64,000 nt of DNA from Microbacterium maritypicum. Lineage in GTDB: Bacteria > Actinomycetota > Actinomycetes > Actinomycetales > Microbacteriaceae. Location: positions 3,472,001-3,536,000 of the forward strand of contig NZ_CP168030.1 in NCBI RefSeq assembly GCF_041529975.1, in the 5' to 3' direction. Below the pieces are notes generated by a model that ran no database searches, was not told the origin of the DNA, and saw only the letters and a list, made by a program, of their open reading frames with translations. Below, piece after piece: positions 50,769 through 58,953 of this stretch (position 1 is the first letter of the stretch; each line of letters starts with the position of its first letter). The position numbers and the translations under genes were made by a program.

Positions 50769-51731
50769 TCAGTGCGTGTACTCCATGAGCTCGACGCCGA
50801 GCACCCGGAAGGCGTCGTGCGCGCGCAGCCGGTGCGTGATGGAGAGGTCGTCGAAGCAGACGATGAGCGAGTAGGCGACGCCGGCACGGGGTCCGGCCAG
50901 CACTCCCGCCTCGGCGCGGACACCACGATCGCGGCCGGTCTTGTTCACGAACAGCAGACCGTGCGCGTCGTGATCGTGCGAGAACGGGTCGAGGCCGGTG
51001 GATGCCGCGACCAGACTCAGGTCCTGGTTCAGGCTCAGCCACTCCGACACCTGCGCGCTGACCGCGGCGTCGACGACCTGCGAGTTCACCAGGGCCGAGA
51101 ACAGCCCGGCGAGCTCCCGAGCGGATCCCACGGCGACCTGCGGGGCGTCGTCCGGACCGCGGCGGTCACGGAACCGGTCGAGCAGGGCCGTACGGCGCAG
51201 GCCGAGCGACTCGATGCGCTCGCGCACCCGGTCATGTCCGACCTTCTGCAGCAGGGCGTTCACGGCGATCGGATCGCCGGCTGTCGCGGCCAGCACGGCG
51301 AGATCCTCGAGCGGCAGCGCCGGGGCGTGCAGATGCCGCCACAGGCCGGAGGTCTCCACGGCCTCGACACTGTCCCGCTCGATGATCTCGAACGGATCGA
51401 GCGCTCCGCTCTGGAAACCGGCGGCCACCTCGATCAGCAGTGGGACGACGCCGAGCCCCGCGACGGGCATGGTCACGTGATCGTCGCCGGCCAGCACGTG
51501 CACATGATTGTCGAGGTCGACGACGTGCACCGACACCTGAGCGCCGGAATCGACCAACCCCTCGAGCGACCGCAGGGTGGCTGTGAAGGAGCGGCGCCCG
51601 AGCGCGGCGCGCCGCGGGAGGCGACGACTGGTGCGCTGGGAGCGACGGCCCGCAGAAGACTCCGGCGCACCGCCGACAGACTCCGGGGCCGAGGAGTTGC
51701 GGAACCCTTCACCAGGCTCGAGAGCGCCCAC
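50769..51731 (-). CDS. Class A beta-lactamase-fold protein lacking the catalytic Ser and Lys
   Basis: 320 residues. The C-terminal half is recognisably the class A serine beta-lactamase/hydrolase fold: DPIAVNALLQKVGHDRVRER, GLRRTALLDRFRDR, LFVNKTGRDRGVRAEAGVLAG (KTG present) and GVAYSLIVCFDD. Where family members have SxxK (xMASxxKxLV), this protein reads VTMPVAGLGVVPLLIEVAAG with neither Ser nor Lys, and the SDN region reads AGDP. Probably a non-catalytic binding protein. The first ~50 residues are basic and low-complexity; no signal peptide or membrane segment is seen with this start. Confidence 0.75.
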   Translation of the reverse strand: MGALEPGEGFRNSSAPESVGGAPESSAGRRSQRTSRRLPRRAALGRRSFTATLRSLEGLVDSGAQVSVHVVDLDNHVHVLAGDDHVTMPVAGLGVVPLLIEVAAGFQSGALDPFEIIERDSVEAVETSGLWRHLHAPALPLEDLAVLAATAGDPIAVNALLQKVGHDRVRERIESLGLRRTALLDRFRDRRGPDDAPQVAVGSARELAGLFSALVNSQVVDAAVSAQVSEWLSLNQDLSLVAASTGLDPFSHDHDAHGLLFVNKTGRDRGVRAEAGVLAGPRAGVAYSLIVCFDDLSITHRLRAHDAFRVLGVELMEYTH

Positions 51732-51766
51732 GCGTGATCCTTACGAGGGGGGGGATTTGCGGGATA

Positions 51767-51790
51767 CCGCGGGGAAGCGCTCCCCAGCGG
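51767..51790. terminator. Possible hairpin after the M13 peptidase gene
   Basis: CCGCGGGGA pairs with TCCCCAGCGG with one bulge and a 5-base loop. No T-run. The rest of 51732-51844 shows nothing I can name. Confidence 0.35.
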
Positions 51791-51844
51791 CAGGGCTATC
51801 GTAACCCCACCGCCGGGGGATGCATCACAGAGTCAGACGATTGG

Positions 51845-53809
51845 TCACCAGATGGTCACACGCGACGACTCGGGGAGCCAGAGAGCGTCGTCTTCGTCCA
51901 CGCCGAACGCCTCGTAGAACGCATCGATGTTGCGCACGATCTGGTTGCAGCGGAACTCGTTCGGCGAGTGCGGATCGATGGTCAGCAGTCGCAGCGTCTC
52001 GGCGTCGCGGCTCTTCTGCTGCCACACCTGCGCCCACGAGAGCAGCAGGCGCTGCACGCCCGTGTACCCGTCGATGACCGGGGCCTCCGCGCCGCCGAGC
52101 GAGAGCTCGTAGGCCTTGAGCGCGATGCCGAGGCCGCCGAGGTCGCCGATGTTCTCACCGATCGTGAGGGCGCCGTTGACATGGTGCTCAGCGTCGAGCC
52201 CTTCGGGGACGAGCGCGTCGTACTGCGCGATGAGCGCCTTGGTGCGTTCCTCGAAGGCCGAACGGTCGGCGTCGGTCCACCAGTCCTGGAGTCGGCCGTC
52301 GCCGTCGTAGCGGCTGCCCTGGTCGTCGAAGCCGTGACCGATCTCGTGCCCGATGACCGCGCCGATCCCGCCGTAGTTCGCGGCGGCGTCGCGGCTCGCG
52401 TCGAAGAACGGGTACTGCAGGATGGCCGCGGGGAACACGATCTCGTTCATGGACGGGTTGTAGTACGCGTTGACCATCTGCGGCGGCATGTGCCACTCGA
52501 GGCGGTCGATGGGCTTGCCGACCTTGTCGACGTGGCGGTCGTGCTCGAAGATCGACGCCCGGCGCACGTTGCCGAACAGGTCGGTGCGGTCGATCTCCAG
52601 GCTCGAGTAGTCGCGCCACACCTCGGGGTGGCCGATCTTGGGCGTGAAGGAGTCGAGCTTGGCGAGCGCGCGCTCCCGGGTCTCGGCGGTCATCCACTCG
52701 AGGTCGGTGATGCTCTGGCGATACGCCTCGATCAGGTGGGCGACCAGCTCGTCCATCGCGGCCTTCGCTGTCGGCGGGTAGTGCCGCTCGACGTAGACCT
52801 TGCCGATCGCCTCGCCGAGCGCGCCCTCGGTCAGAGAGACGCCGCGCTTCCAGCGCTCGCGGATCGTCGGCACGCCGGTGAGCTCGGTGCCGTAGAACGA
52901 GAAGTTCTCCTGCACCAGGTCGTCGGTGAGGTACGGAGCCGCCGCGTGCACGACCTTGGCCCGCAGCCACGCCTTCCAGTCGTCGAGCCGCTCGGGCGTG
53001 AGGAGCGAGCCGAGCCCCTCGAAGAAGCTGGGCTGCGAGACGACGACCTCGTCGAAGGCCGCCGGGTTCGACGGCGACACCGCTTCGCGCCACGGAGCCA
53101 GGTCGACGCCCGCGAGCTCCTGCAGCTCGTCCCAGGTCTTGAGGTTGTAGGTCGCCACGGCGTCGCGGCTGCGCACGTTGTCCCAGTGGTGCCCGGCGAG
53201 CTCGGTCTCGAGCGCGATCGCCCGGTCGGCGTTCGCCGCGGCATCCGGAACACCGGCAAGGTCGAGCAGCCGTTCGAGGTGTGCGCGATAGGCGGCCCGG
53301 GTGTCGGCGAACGTGTCGAGCCGGAAGTAGCTCTCATCCGGCAGGGACAGCCCGGCCTGCATGAGCACGGGCAGGTAGCGCTCCGGGTCGCCCGGGTCAC
53401 CGTCGACGTACATGCCGATCACGGCCGCGCGACCGTCGCGGTCGTAGGCGCCCACCGTGCGCAGGAACGCCGGGACGCCGTCGATGGCGTCGACCTCGGC
53501 GAGGGTCTCCTCCAGCGGAGAGAGACCGGCGGCATCGATGCGCTCGGTGTCCATGAAGCTCGCGAACAGGTCGCCGATCTTGCGGGCGAGCGTACCCTCC
53601 TCGGCATCCTGCGACTCCTCGATGATCGCCCGCACGTCTTTCTCGGCCTGCTCGGCGAGAAGATGGAACGAGCCCCACCGCGCCTTGTCGCCAGGGATCT
53701 CGGTGCGCGAAAGCCAGGCGCCGTTCACGTGACGATAGAGGTCGTCCTGCGGGCGGATGTCGGAGCTGAACTCATCAAGGGCGAGGCCCACGGGAAGAAC
53801 GTCAGTCAT
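51845..53809 (-). CDS. M13 family (neprilysin/PepO-type) zinc metallopeptidase
   Basis: 654 residues. Zinc site HEIGH in GAVIGHEIGHGFDDQGS (about residue 490), third ligand Glu in GENIGDLGGLGIAL, substrate motif VNAYYNPSMNEIVFP, and the C-terminal NEFRCNQIVRNIDAFYEAF. Cuts small peptides. Unlike the mammalian enzymes it has no membrane anchor or signal, so it is likely cytoplasmic, as for PepO. Start: TAGGCT seven bases before the ATG at 53809 favours this start over one 17 codons earlier. Confidence 0.93.
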   Translation of the reverse strand: MTDVLPVGLALDEFSSDIRPQDDLYRHVNGAWLSRTEIPGDKARWGSFHLLAEQAEKDVRAIIEESQDAEEGTLARKIGDLFASFMDTERIDAAGLSPLEETLAEVDAIDGVPAFLRTVGAYDRDGRAAVIGMYVDGDPGDPERYLPVLMQAGLSLPDESYFRLDTFADTRAAYRAHLERLLDLAGVPDAAANADRAIALETELAGHHWDNVRSRDAVATYNLKTWDELQELAGVDLAPWREAVSPSNPAAFDEVVVSQPSFFEGLGSLLTPERLDDWKAWLRAKVVHAAAPYLTDDLVQENFSFYGTELTGVPTIRERWKRGVSLTEGALGEAIGKVYVERHYPPTAKAAMDELVAHLIEAYRQSITDLEWMTAETRERALAKLDSFTPKIGHPEVWRDYSSLEIDRTDLFGNVRRASIFEHDRHVDKVGKPIDRLEWHMPPQMVNAYYNPSMNEIVFPAAILQYPFFDASRDAAANYGGIGAVIGHEIGHGFDDQGSRYDGDGRLQDWWTDADRSAFEERTKALIAQYDALVPEGLDAEHHVNGALTIGENIGDLGGLGIALKAYELSLGGAEAPVIDGYTGVQRLLLSWAQVWQQKSRDAETLRLLTIDPHSPNEFRCNQIVRNIDAFYEAFGVDEDDALWLPESSRVTIW

Positions 53810-53816
53810 GCGCACC

Positions 53817-53822
53817 AGCCTA
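53817..53822 (-). promoter_or_regulatory. -10 element, leaderless M13 peptidase gene
   Basis: TAGGCT (minus strand) lies seven bases before the ATG at 53809. Confidence 0.5.
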
Positions 53823-53877
53823 TGACCCGCCTCGGACGTCAGGTCGATTCGCTGCACCATCTTCGGCCGATCGCGCT

Positions 53878-53912
53878 TCGTTCGGCCAGACTCGCGGCAT
53901 CCGGCCGAACGA
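53878..53912. terminator. Hairpin after the DUF1992 gene
   Basis: TCGTTCGGCC and GGCCGAACGA pair perfectly over 10 bases around a 15-base loop, 32 bases past the DUF1992 stop. No T-run follows on the minus strand. Confidence 0.45.
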
Positions 53913-53944
53913 GGCGCATTTCACCGCGGGAAGCGCAGCGGACT

Positions 53945-54493
53945 TCAGCGGCGTCGCCGACCGAAGCGTCGGCGGCGCGGCTCCGGCACCGGCGCAGCCG
54001 CCGGCCGCGACGCCCGACGCTCCGCCCAGGCCACCGCCTCGGCGTCGACATCCCTCGGTTCGGTCACGACGGGAGGTCCGCCCTGGAGCTGGCGACGCGC
54101 CTCGCGCACGCGCTTGTTGAAGTCCTCGAGCACGTCACGCACGTCCGACTCGCGGCCGAGCAGGTCGAGCTGGTCGTTGAGCTCCCGGTCCTCGGTGCGC
54201 AGCAGGATGGCGGGCGGGCCGAGTCCGGTGAGGTTCTCGGTCTCGATCTTGCGGCGTATCCACCAGTCCGGGTCGTGGTGGGTGCCGAGTCCCTCGAGCG
54301 GCTTGCCCGCGCCGGGAAGATCGTCGAACTCGCCGCGACGGATCGCCACCTGGATCGCCGTCTCGATGAAGGCGGCCCTGTCGACGGCGGCACCGGCTCC
54401 CGGCGGGGCGCCCGACTCCTCATCGCCGTCCGCGGTCTCGGCCTGCTGCTGCTGCGCGCGGTAGCGCGCCGCAGCTTCTCGGGGATCCGTCAT
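53945..54493 (-). CDS. DUF1992 (DnaJ-homologue C28 conserved domain) protein
   Basis: 182 residues. The domain is clear at about 40-120: AAFIETAIQVAIRRGEFDDL, PGAGKPLEGLG, DPDWWIRRKIE. No J-domain HPD motif, so it is not a DnaJ. The N-terminus is Gln-rich (RYRAQQQQAET) and the C-terminus strongly basic (PEPRRRRFGRRRR). Function unknown. The ATG at 54491-54493 has GGAGG six bases upstream. Confidence 0.88.
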   Translation of the reverse strand: MTDPREAAARYRAQQQQAETADGDEESGAPPGAGAAVDRAAFIETAIQVAIRRGEFDDLPGAGKPLEGLGTHHDPDWWIRRKIETENLTGLGPPAILLRTEDRELNDQLDLLGRESDVRDVLEDFNKRVREARRQLQGGPPVVTEPRDVDAEAVAWAERRASRPAAAPVPEPRRRRFGRRRR

Positions 54494-54575
54494 GATGCAC
54501 CTCCGCGGCATCCGATTCCCTCCCACCCTACGACGGCTCTCGGGGGCGCGGACGGACGAGGTCGGCGCCAGGTCA

Positions 54576-54581
54576 TAGGCT
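54576..54581 (+). promoter_or_regulatory. -10 element, leaderless MATE gene
   Basis: TAGGCT ends six bases before the ATG at 54588; CGGAGG between them could also act as a close ribosome site. Confidence 0.5.
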
Positions 54582-54587
54582 CGGAGG

Positions 54588-55910
54588 ATGACCGCGCGCG
54601 CCTCCCTCAACCGAGAGATCCTGCGCCTCGCGGTCCCGGCCCTCGGCGCGCTGATCGCGGAGCCCGCGTTCCTGATCGTGGATGCCGCCCTGGTCGGGCA
54701 CCTCGGCACGACCCCGCTCGCGGGCCTCGGCATCGCGGGAGCCGTGCTGCAGACGATCGTCGGACTCATGGTGTTCCTCGCCTACTCGACCACTCCGGCG
54801 GTCGCCCGCCGCTTCGGCGCCGGACAGCCGGGCGAGGCCGTGTCGGTCGGCATCAACGGCATGTGGCTCGCGCTCGGACTCGGCGCGGTGCTCGCCGTCG
54901 TCGGCGCGGTCTCCTCACCGTGGCTGGTCTCGTTGTTCGGCGCGAACGAGGCCGTCGCACAGCAGGCCAACGAGTACCTGGTGATCTCGATGTGGGGCCT
55001 GCCGGCGATGCTCATCGTCTTCGCCGCGACCGGCCTGCTGCGCGGCATGCAGGACACGATGACGCCGCTCTGGATCGCGGGGCTCGGCTTCGGCGCGAAC
55101 GCCCTGCTCAACTGGCTCTTCATATACGGACTCGGGTGGGGTATCGCGGGCTCGGCCGCCGGCACCGTGACGGCGCAGTGGGGCATGGTCGCCGCGTACG
55201 CCCTGGTCATCCGCCGCCTGGCGACCCGTCACAGCGCCTCACTGCGCGCCCAGCGCGCCGGCATCCGGAGCACGGCGACGTCGGGCGGATGGTTGTTCCT
55301 TCGCACCGTGAGCCTGCGCGTCGCCCTGCTCGCGACCGTGGGCATCGCCACCGGCATCGGCACCGAGGAGCTGGCCGGGTGGCAGATCGTTTTCACGATC
55401 TTCTCCGCCGCGGCGTTCGCGCTCGATGCCCTCGCGATCGCCGCGCAGGCGCTCATCGGCAAGGAGCTGGGCGCCGGAGACGAACGGCAGGTCCACCGGG
55501 TGCTGGCCCGCACCGTGGCCTGGGGCGCGTGGTTCGGTGTGATCGTCGGCGGCCTGATCGCCGCACTCTCCGGGGTGCTCGGCATCGTGTTCACCGGCTC
55601 GGCGGAGATCGCCGCCCTCGTGCAGCCGGCACTGCTCGTGCTCGCCGTCGCCCAGCCGATCGCGGGTGTCGTGTTCGTGCTCGACGGGGTGCTCATGGGC
55701 GCGAACGACGCCCGCTACCTCGCGATCGCCGGGGGCCTGAACCTGGTCCCGTTCCTCCCGGCGCTGTGGATCATCGCCGCGACCGGGGTCGACGGCACCG
55801 CGGGACTCGTGTGGCTCGCGGTCGCCTTCTTCGGCGTCTATCTGCTCGCGCGTCTGGGCACTCTCGGCTGGCGCGTGCGGTCCGGGCGCTGGCTCGCGGC
55901 GACCGTCTGA
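54588..55910 (+). CDS. MATE-family efflux transporter (DinF-like)
   Basis: 440 residues, 12 membrane segments in two repeats of six. LRLAVPALGALIAEPAFLIV DAA-type start with VGHLGTTPLAGLGIA is the MATE N-terminal signature, repeated near residue 230. Exports cationic drugs or metabolites with Na+ or H+. Closest in look to the DinF branch. Single gene; 55911-56033 holds only the next promoter. Confidence 0.92.
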   Translation: MTARASLNREILRLAVPALGALIAEPAFLIVDAALVGHLGTTPLAGLGIAGAVLQTIVGLMVFLAYSTTPAVARRFGAGQPGEAVSVGINGMWLALGLGAVLAVVGAVSSPWLVSLFGANEAVAQQANEYLVISMWGLPAMLIVFAATGLLRGMQDTMTPLWIAGLGFGANALLNWLFIYGLGWGIAGSAAGTVTAQWGMVAAYALVIRRLATRHSASLRAQRAGIRSTATSGGWLFLRTVSLRVALLATVGIATGIGTEELAGWQIVFTIFSAAAFALDALAIAAQALIGKELGAGDERQVHRVLARTVAWGAWFGVIVGGLIAALSGVLGIVFTGSAEIAALVQPALLVLAVAQPIAGVVFVLDGVLMGANDARYLAIAGGLNLVPFLPALWIIAATGVDGTAGLVWLAVAFFGVYLLARLGTLGWRVRSGRWLAATV

Positions 55911-56021
55911 CGCCGGGCGTCCGGCACTGCACCGATCCGGTCAATCGCCACTTCTCCCCACCCACCGGAATCCGCGGAATACTACGCGCGGAAACCCTGG
56001 TGCACTCGACGATGATCGGGG

Positions 56022-56027
56022 GACACT
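56022..56027 (+). promoter_or_regulatory. -10-like GACACT before the coiled-coil gene
   Basis: GACACT ends six bases before the ATG at 56034; GAAGGA lies between. Confidence 0.35.
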
Positions 56028-56033
56028 GAAGGA

Positions 56034-56321
56034 ATGCTGGGGATGACGGAACCACAGGTATGGACGCTGATCGGCGTCTTCGCCGCGGGCATGTTCGGCA
56101 CGATCACGCTGATCTCGACGATGTTCCTGCGCACGATGCAGAACGAGTTCGAGGGCGTGCGGACCGAGGTCCGCAACGAGTTCGCCAGCGTGCGGACCGA
56201 GATGCGGAGCGAGTTCGCCCATGTGCGCACGGAGATCAGCTCGGTCCACGGGCGCATCGATCATCTGGATCGCGACGTCAACGCGATCTACCGCCACCTC
56301 TTCGGCATCGATCGCGGCTGA
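56034..56321 (+). CDS. Small membrane protein with 11-residue coiled-coil repeats
   Basis: 95 residues. One membrane segment (about 9-31, VWTLIGVFAAGMFGTITLIS) is followed by three 11-residue repeats: EFEGVRTEVRN, EFASVRTEMRS, EFAHVRTEISS, then a fourth degenerate turn. The pattern predicts a long amphipathic or coiled-coil helix. Similar small proteins are common and unassigned. A second ATG three codons on (MTEPQ) is possible. Confidence 0.75.
   Translation: MLGMTEPQVWTLIGVFAAGMFGTITLISTMFLRTMQNEFEGVRTEVRNEFASVRTEMRSEFAHVRTEISSVHGRIDHLDRDVNAIYRHLFGIDRG
56137..56235 (+). repeat. Three 33-base tandem repeats coding EFxxVRTExRx
   Basis: Units begin GAGTTCG at about 56137, 56170 and 56203 and share GTGCG(G/C)AC. 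They lie in frame, so copy number changes would keep the protein open. Confidence 0.75.
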
Positions 56322-56353
56322 GCGCGCCGTTCATCGCCACCGAGAACGCGAGC

Positions 56354-56821
56354 TCAGGCGATCTCGAGCTCCGAGATCACGATCTTCTTCATGTGCATCA
56401 GCGCCTGGATCTGCTCCGGCCGCTGCTGCAGAAGGTCGAGCCCGGCGGGGACCACCTGCCAGCTGACGCCGAACCGGTCTTTGCACCAGCCGCACGCCTC
56501 CGCCTCCGGCACCGCGGAGAGCGCCTGCCAGTAGCGGTCGATCTCTTCCTGGTCGGCGCACTCGATCACGAAGGAGACGGCCTCGTTGAAGGTGAACTCC
56601 GGACCCCCGTCGAGGCAGCCGAATCGCGTTCCGTTCAGAGTGAACTCCCCGTTGATGACCTTCCCGGTCATGCCCTCGAAGTGCTCGCTGAGGTTCTCAT
56701 CCGGATAGTAGGTCACGCTGTCGATCGACGAGTTCGGGAACACCGAGACGTAGTACTCCATCGCCTCCTGCGCCCTGTCGACGAACCAGAGGAACGGGCG
56801 GATGGGTGTGACGACTGCCAT
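56354..56821 (-). CDS. VOC-family (PhnB-like) protein
   Basis: 155 residues. PhnB/3-demethylubiquinone methyltransferase-like fold: IRPFLWFVDRAQEAMEYYVS, VINGEFTLNGTRFGCLDGGP, ACGWCKDRFGVSWQVVP. Members bind small molecules, sometimes with a metal; function unassigned. The start at 56819-56821 has GGAGG five bases upstream. Confidence 0.88.
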   Translation of the reverse strand: MAVVTPIRPFLWFVDRAQEAMEYYVSVFPNSSIDSVTYYPDENLSEHFEGMTGKVINGEFTLNGTRFGCLDGGPEFTFNEAVSFVIECADQEEIDRYWQALSAVPEAEACGWCKDRFGVSWQVVPAGLDLLQQRPEQIQALMHMKKIVISELEIA

Positions 56822-56890
56822 GTCGACCTCCTCGATCGGCACTCACGCTACGCCCGCAGCCACCGCCTGTCGAGGGGTTTCCGGCGGCGC

Positions 56891-57571
56891 TCAGCCCGCG
56901 TATCTCCGGCACCACTCGTACATGATCACGGCGGCCGCGGCGCTGGCGTTGATCGAGCGCGTCGAGCCGTACTGGGTGATCTCGATGTGGGCGGATGCTG
57001 CGGCGAGCGCCTCGGCCGAGAGCCCCGGCCCCTCCTGACCGAACAGCAGCACGCAGCGCTGCGGGAGTTCGGCGCGATCCACGGGCACGGCACCCTCGAC
57101 GTTGTCGACCGCGATGATCGGGAGGCCCTCCGCCGCAGCCCAGGCGGCGAAGGTCTCGACGTCTTCGTGGTGCACCACGTGCTGGTAGCGATCGGTGACC
57201 ATCGCCCCGCGCTTGTTCCAGCGGCGGCGACCGATGATGTGCACGGTGTCGGCGAGGAACGCGTTGGCGCTGCGCACGATCGATCCGATGTTCATGTCGT
57301 GCTGCCAGTTCTCGATGGCGACGTGGAACGGATGCCGCTGCGTGTCGAGGTCGGCGACGATCGCCTCCATCCGCCAGTAGCGGTAGCGGTCGATCACGTT
57401 GCGGGTGTCGCCCGCCGCGAGGAGCTCGGGGTCGTACTGCTCCCCCTCGGGCCACGCATCCTCGCCTCCGGGCCACGGACCGACGCCGTAGCCGGGCTGA
57501 GCGGTCGAGCCGCCGTGCATCGGGCCCGCCGGAGTGTCGGCGTGCGAGGGGTCCGAAGCGGCATCATCCAT
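56891..57571 (-). CDS. TrmH/SpoU-family RNA 2'-O-methyltransferase
   Basis: 226 residues. SPOUT fold with motif 1 ENWQHDMNIGSIVRSANAF, motif 2 CVLLFGQEGPGLS and motif 3 ITQYGSTRSINASAAAAVIM. Methylates ribose in tRNA or rRNA using SAM bound in a trefoil knot; target nucleotide not readable. The first ~45 residues are Pro/Gly/Asp-rich and probably disordered. The start is supported by TAGCCT six bases upstream. Confidence 0.9.
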   Translation of the reverse strand: MDDAASDPSHADTPAGPMHGGSTAQPGYGVGPWPGGEDAWPEGEQYDPELLAAGDTRNVIDRYRYWRMEAIVADLDTQRHPFHVAIENWQHDMNIGSIVRSANAFLADTVHIIGRRRWNKRGAMVTDRYQHVVHHEDVETFAAWAAAEGLPIIAVDNVEGAVPVDRAELPQRCVLLFGQEGPGLSAEALAAASAHIEITQYGSTRSINASAAAAVIMYEWCRRYAG

Positions 57572-57577
57572 CTCGCC

Positions 57578-57583
57578 AGGCTA
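57578..57583 (-). promoter_or_regulatory. -10 element, leaderless TrmH-type gene
   Basis: TAGCCT (minus strand) ends six bases before the ATG at 57571. Confidence 0.5.
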
Positions 57584-57606
57584 TCGCCGGAGCGAACATC
57601 CAGATA

Positions 57607-57622
57607 TTTAGGTCCACCGAAA
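57607..57622. promoter_or_regulatory. mntH: Operator-like palindrome 1 upstream of mntH
   Basis: TTTAGG-TCCA-CCGAAA, a 16-base inverted repeat with one mismatch per arm pair, of the form bound by DtxR/MntR-type metalloregulators. It lies just upstream of the -10. Confidence 0.65.
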
Positions 57623-57629
57623 AATACGC

Positions 57630-57635
57630 TACGGT
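57630..57635 (+). promoter_or_regulatory. mntH: -10 element of mntH
   Basis: TACGGT ends six bases before the GTG at 57642. It is bracketed by the two palindromes. Confidence 0.55.
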
Positions 57636-57650
57636 TTCGGTGTGCCTAAA
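57635..57650. promoter_or_regulatory. mntH: Operator-like palindrome 2 over the mntH start
   Basis: TTTCGG-TGTG-CCTAAA covers the -10 edge, the transcription start and the first codons. It is the reverse complement of palindrome 1 at 14 of 16 positions; centres are 28 bases apart. A bound regulator would block initiation. Confidence 0.65.
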
Positions 57651-58934
57651 AATTCTTCGCTCCCGATGACGACCCCGACCGCGTCCCCGGCCAGGGCCCC
57701 GCGCAGCCTGTGGCTGCTCGGTCCCGCCCTCGTCGCCGGCGTCGCGTACCTCGACCCCGGCAATGTCGCCAGCAACATGACCGCGGGGGCCCAGTACGGC
57801 TACCTGCTGGTGTGGGTCGTGCTCGCGGGCAACATCATGGCGTGGCTGATCCAGTACCTCTCCGCGAAGCTGGGCGTCGTCACCGGGCAGAGCCTGCCCG
57901 AGGTGCTGGGCGCGCGGTTGAAGCGACCGTGGGCCCGCCGCGCATACTGGCTGCAGGCCGAGCTGGTCGCCATGGCCACGGACCTGGCCGAGGTCATCGG
58001 CGGCGCGGTGGCCCTGAACCTGCTGTTCGACGTGCCGCTGCTGCTGGGCGGACTCATCACCGGCGCGGTCTCGATGATCCTGCTCACGGTGCAGAGCCGG
58101 CGCGGCGCCCGCCCGTTCGAGTTCGTGATCATCGGGCTCATGGTCATCATCACGGTCGGCTTCGTCGCCGGGGTCTTCGTCGCGCCGCCGGACCCGGCCG
58201 GGGTGCTCGGAGGAATGGTCCCGCGTTTCGAAGACACCGGCTCGGTACTGCTGGCCGCATCCATCCTCGGCGCGACGATCATGCCGCACGCGATCTACGC
58301 GCACTCCTCCCTCGCCCGTGACCGCTTCGGCGCCACGACCGCCCACGCAGGCGACGAGGCCGTGCGCACCGAGACCTCACGCATCCGCCGCCTGCTCACC
58401 GCCACCCGCTGGGACGTATCGATCGCGATGGTGATCGCCGGCTCCGTGAACCTCTGCATCCTGCTGCTCGCCGCCGCGAACCTCGCCGGCGTCGAGGGCA
58501 CCGACTCGCTGGAGGGCGCGCACGCCGCTCTCGCCACGGGGCTCGGTCCGGTCGTCGCGACGTTCTTCGCCGTCGGACTCCTCGCATCCGGACTGGCCTC
58601 GACCTCGGTGGGCGCCTACGCCGGGGCCGAGATCATGCACGGTCTGCTGCACGTGCGCATCCCGCTGCTCGCCCGTCGCCTGGTCACGCTGATCCCCGCG
58701 CTCATCATCCTCGGCATCGGCTTCGATCCGACACTCGCCCTAGTGCTCAGCCAGGTGGTGCTCTCGTTCGGCATCCCCTTCGCCCTGATCCCGCTGGTCG
58801 TGCTCACCGCGCAGCGACGTACCCTCGGCGCCTGGGCCAATCGGCGCTGGACGACGGCCGCCGGCATCGTGGCCTCGGTGCTGCTGATAGCCCTCAACGG
58901 AGCGCTGCTCTGGCTCGTCCTGACGGGGGCCTGA
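57642..58934 (+). CDS. mntH: Nramp-family manganese transporter
   Basis: 430 residues, 11 membrane segments. VAYLDPGNVASNMTAGAQYG has the DPGN metal site of segment 1, and ATIMPHAIYAHSSL the MPH motif of segment 6. Proton-driven Mn2+ (and Fe2+) uptake. The GTG start (VPKNSSLPM) is fixed by the -10 hexamer; an ATG eight codons later is the alternative. The operator palindromes and a DtxR-family regulator three genes on point to manganese-dependent repression. Confidence 0.93.
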   Translation: MPKNSSLPMTTPTASPARAPRSLWLLGPALVAGVAYLDPGNVASNMTAGAQYGYLLVWVVLAGNIMAWLIQYLSAKLGVVTGQSLPEVLGARLKRPWARRAYWLQAELVAMATDLAEVIGGAVALNLLFDVPLLLGGLITGAVSMILLTVQSRRGARPFEFVIIGLMVIITVGFVAGVFVAPPDPAGVLGGMVPRFEDTGSVLLAASILGATIMPHAIYAHSSLARDRFGATTAHAGDEAVRTETSRIRRLLTATRWDVSIAMVIAGSVNLCILLLAAANLAGVEGTDSLEGAHAALATGLGPVVATFFAVGLLASGLASTSVGAYAGAEIMHGLLHVRIPLLARRLVTLIPALIILGIGFDPTLALVLSQVVLSFGIPFALIPLVVLTAQRRTLGAWANRRWTTAAGIVASVLLIALNGALLWLVLTGA

Positions 58935-58940
58935 CCCGGA

Positions 58941-58946
58941 TAGGCT
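58941..58946 (+). promoter_or_regulatory. -10 element, leaderless 58954 gene
   Basis: TAGGCT ends seven bases before the ATG at 58954. Confidence 0.45.
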
Positions 58947-58953
58947 CGACAGC

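Noticed and set aside
51734..56029. 1431-codon open frame on the plus strand
   Set aside because: It runs antisense to the M13 peptidase and DUF1992 genes and out of frame through MATE. Composition is the Arg/Val/Asp-rich mirror typical of high-GC antisense frames, and no domain is recognisable.
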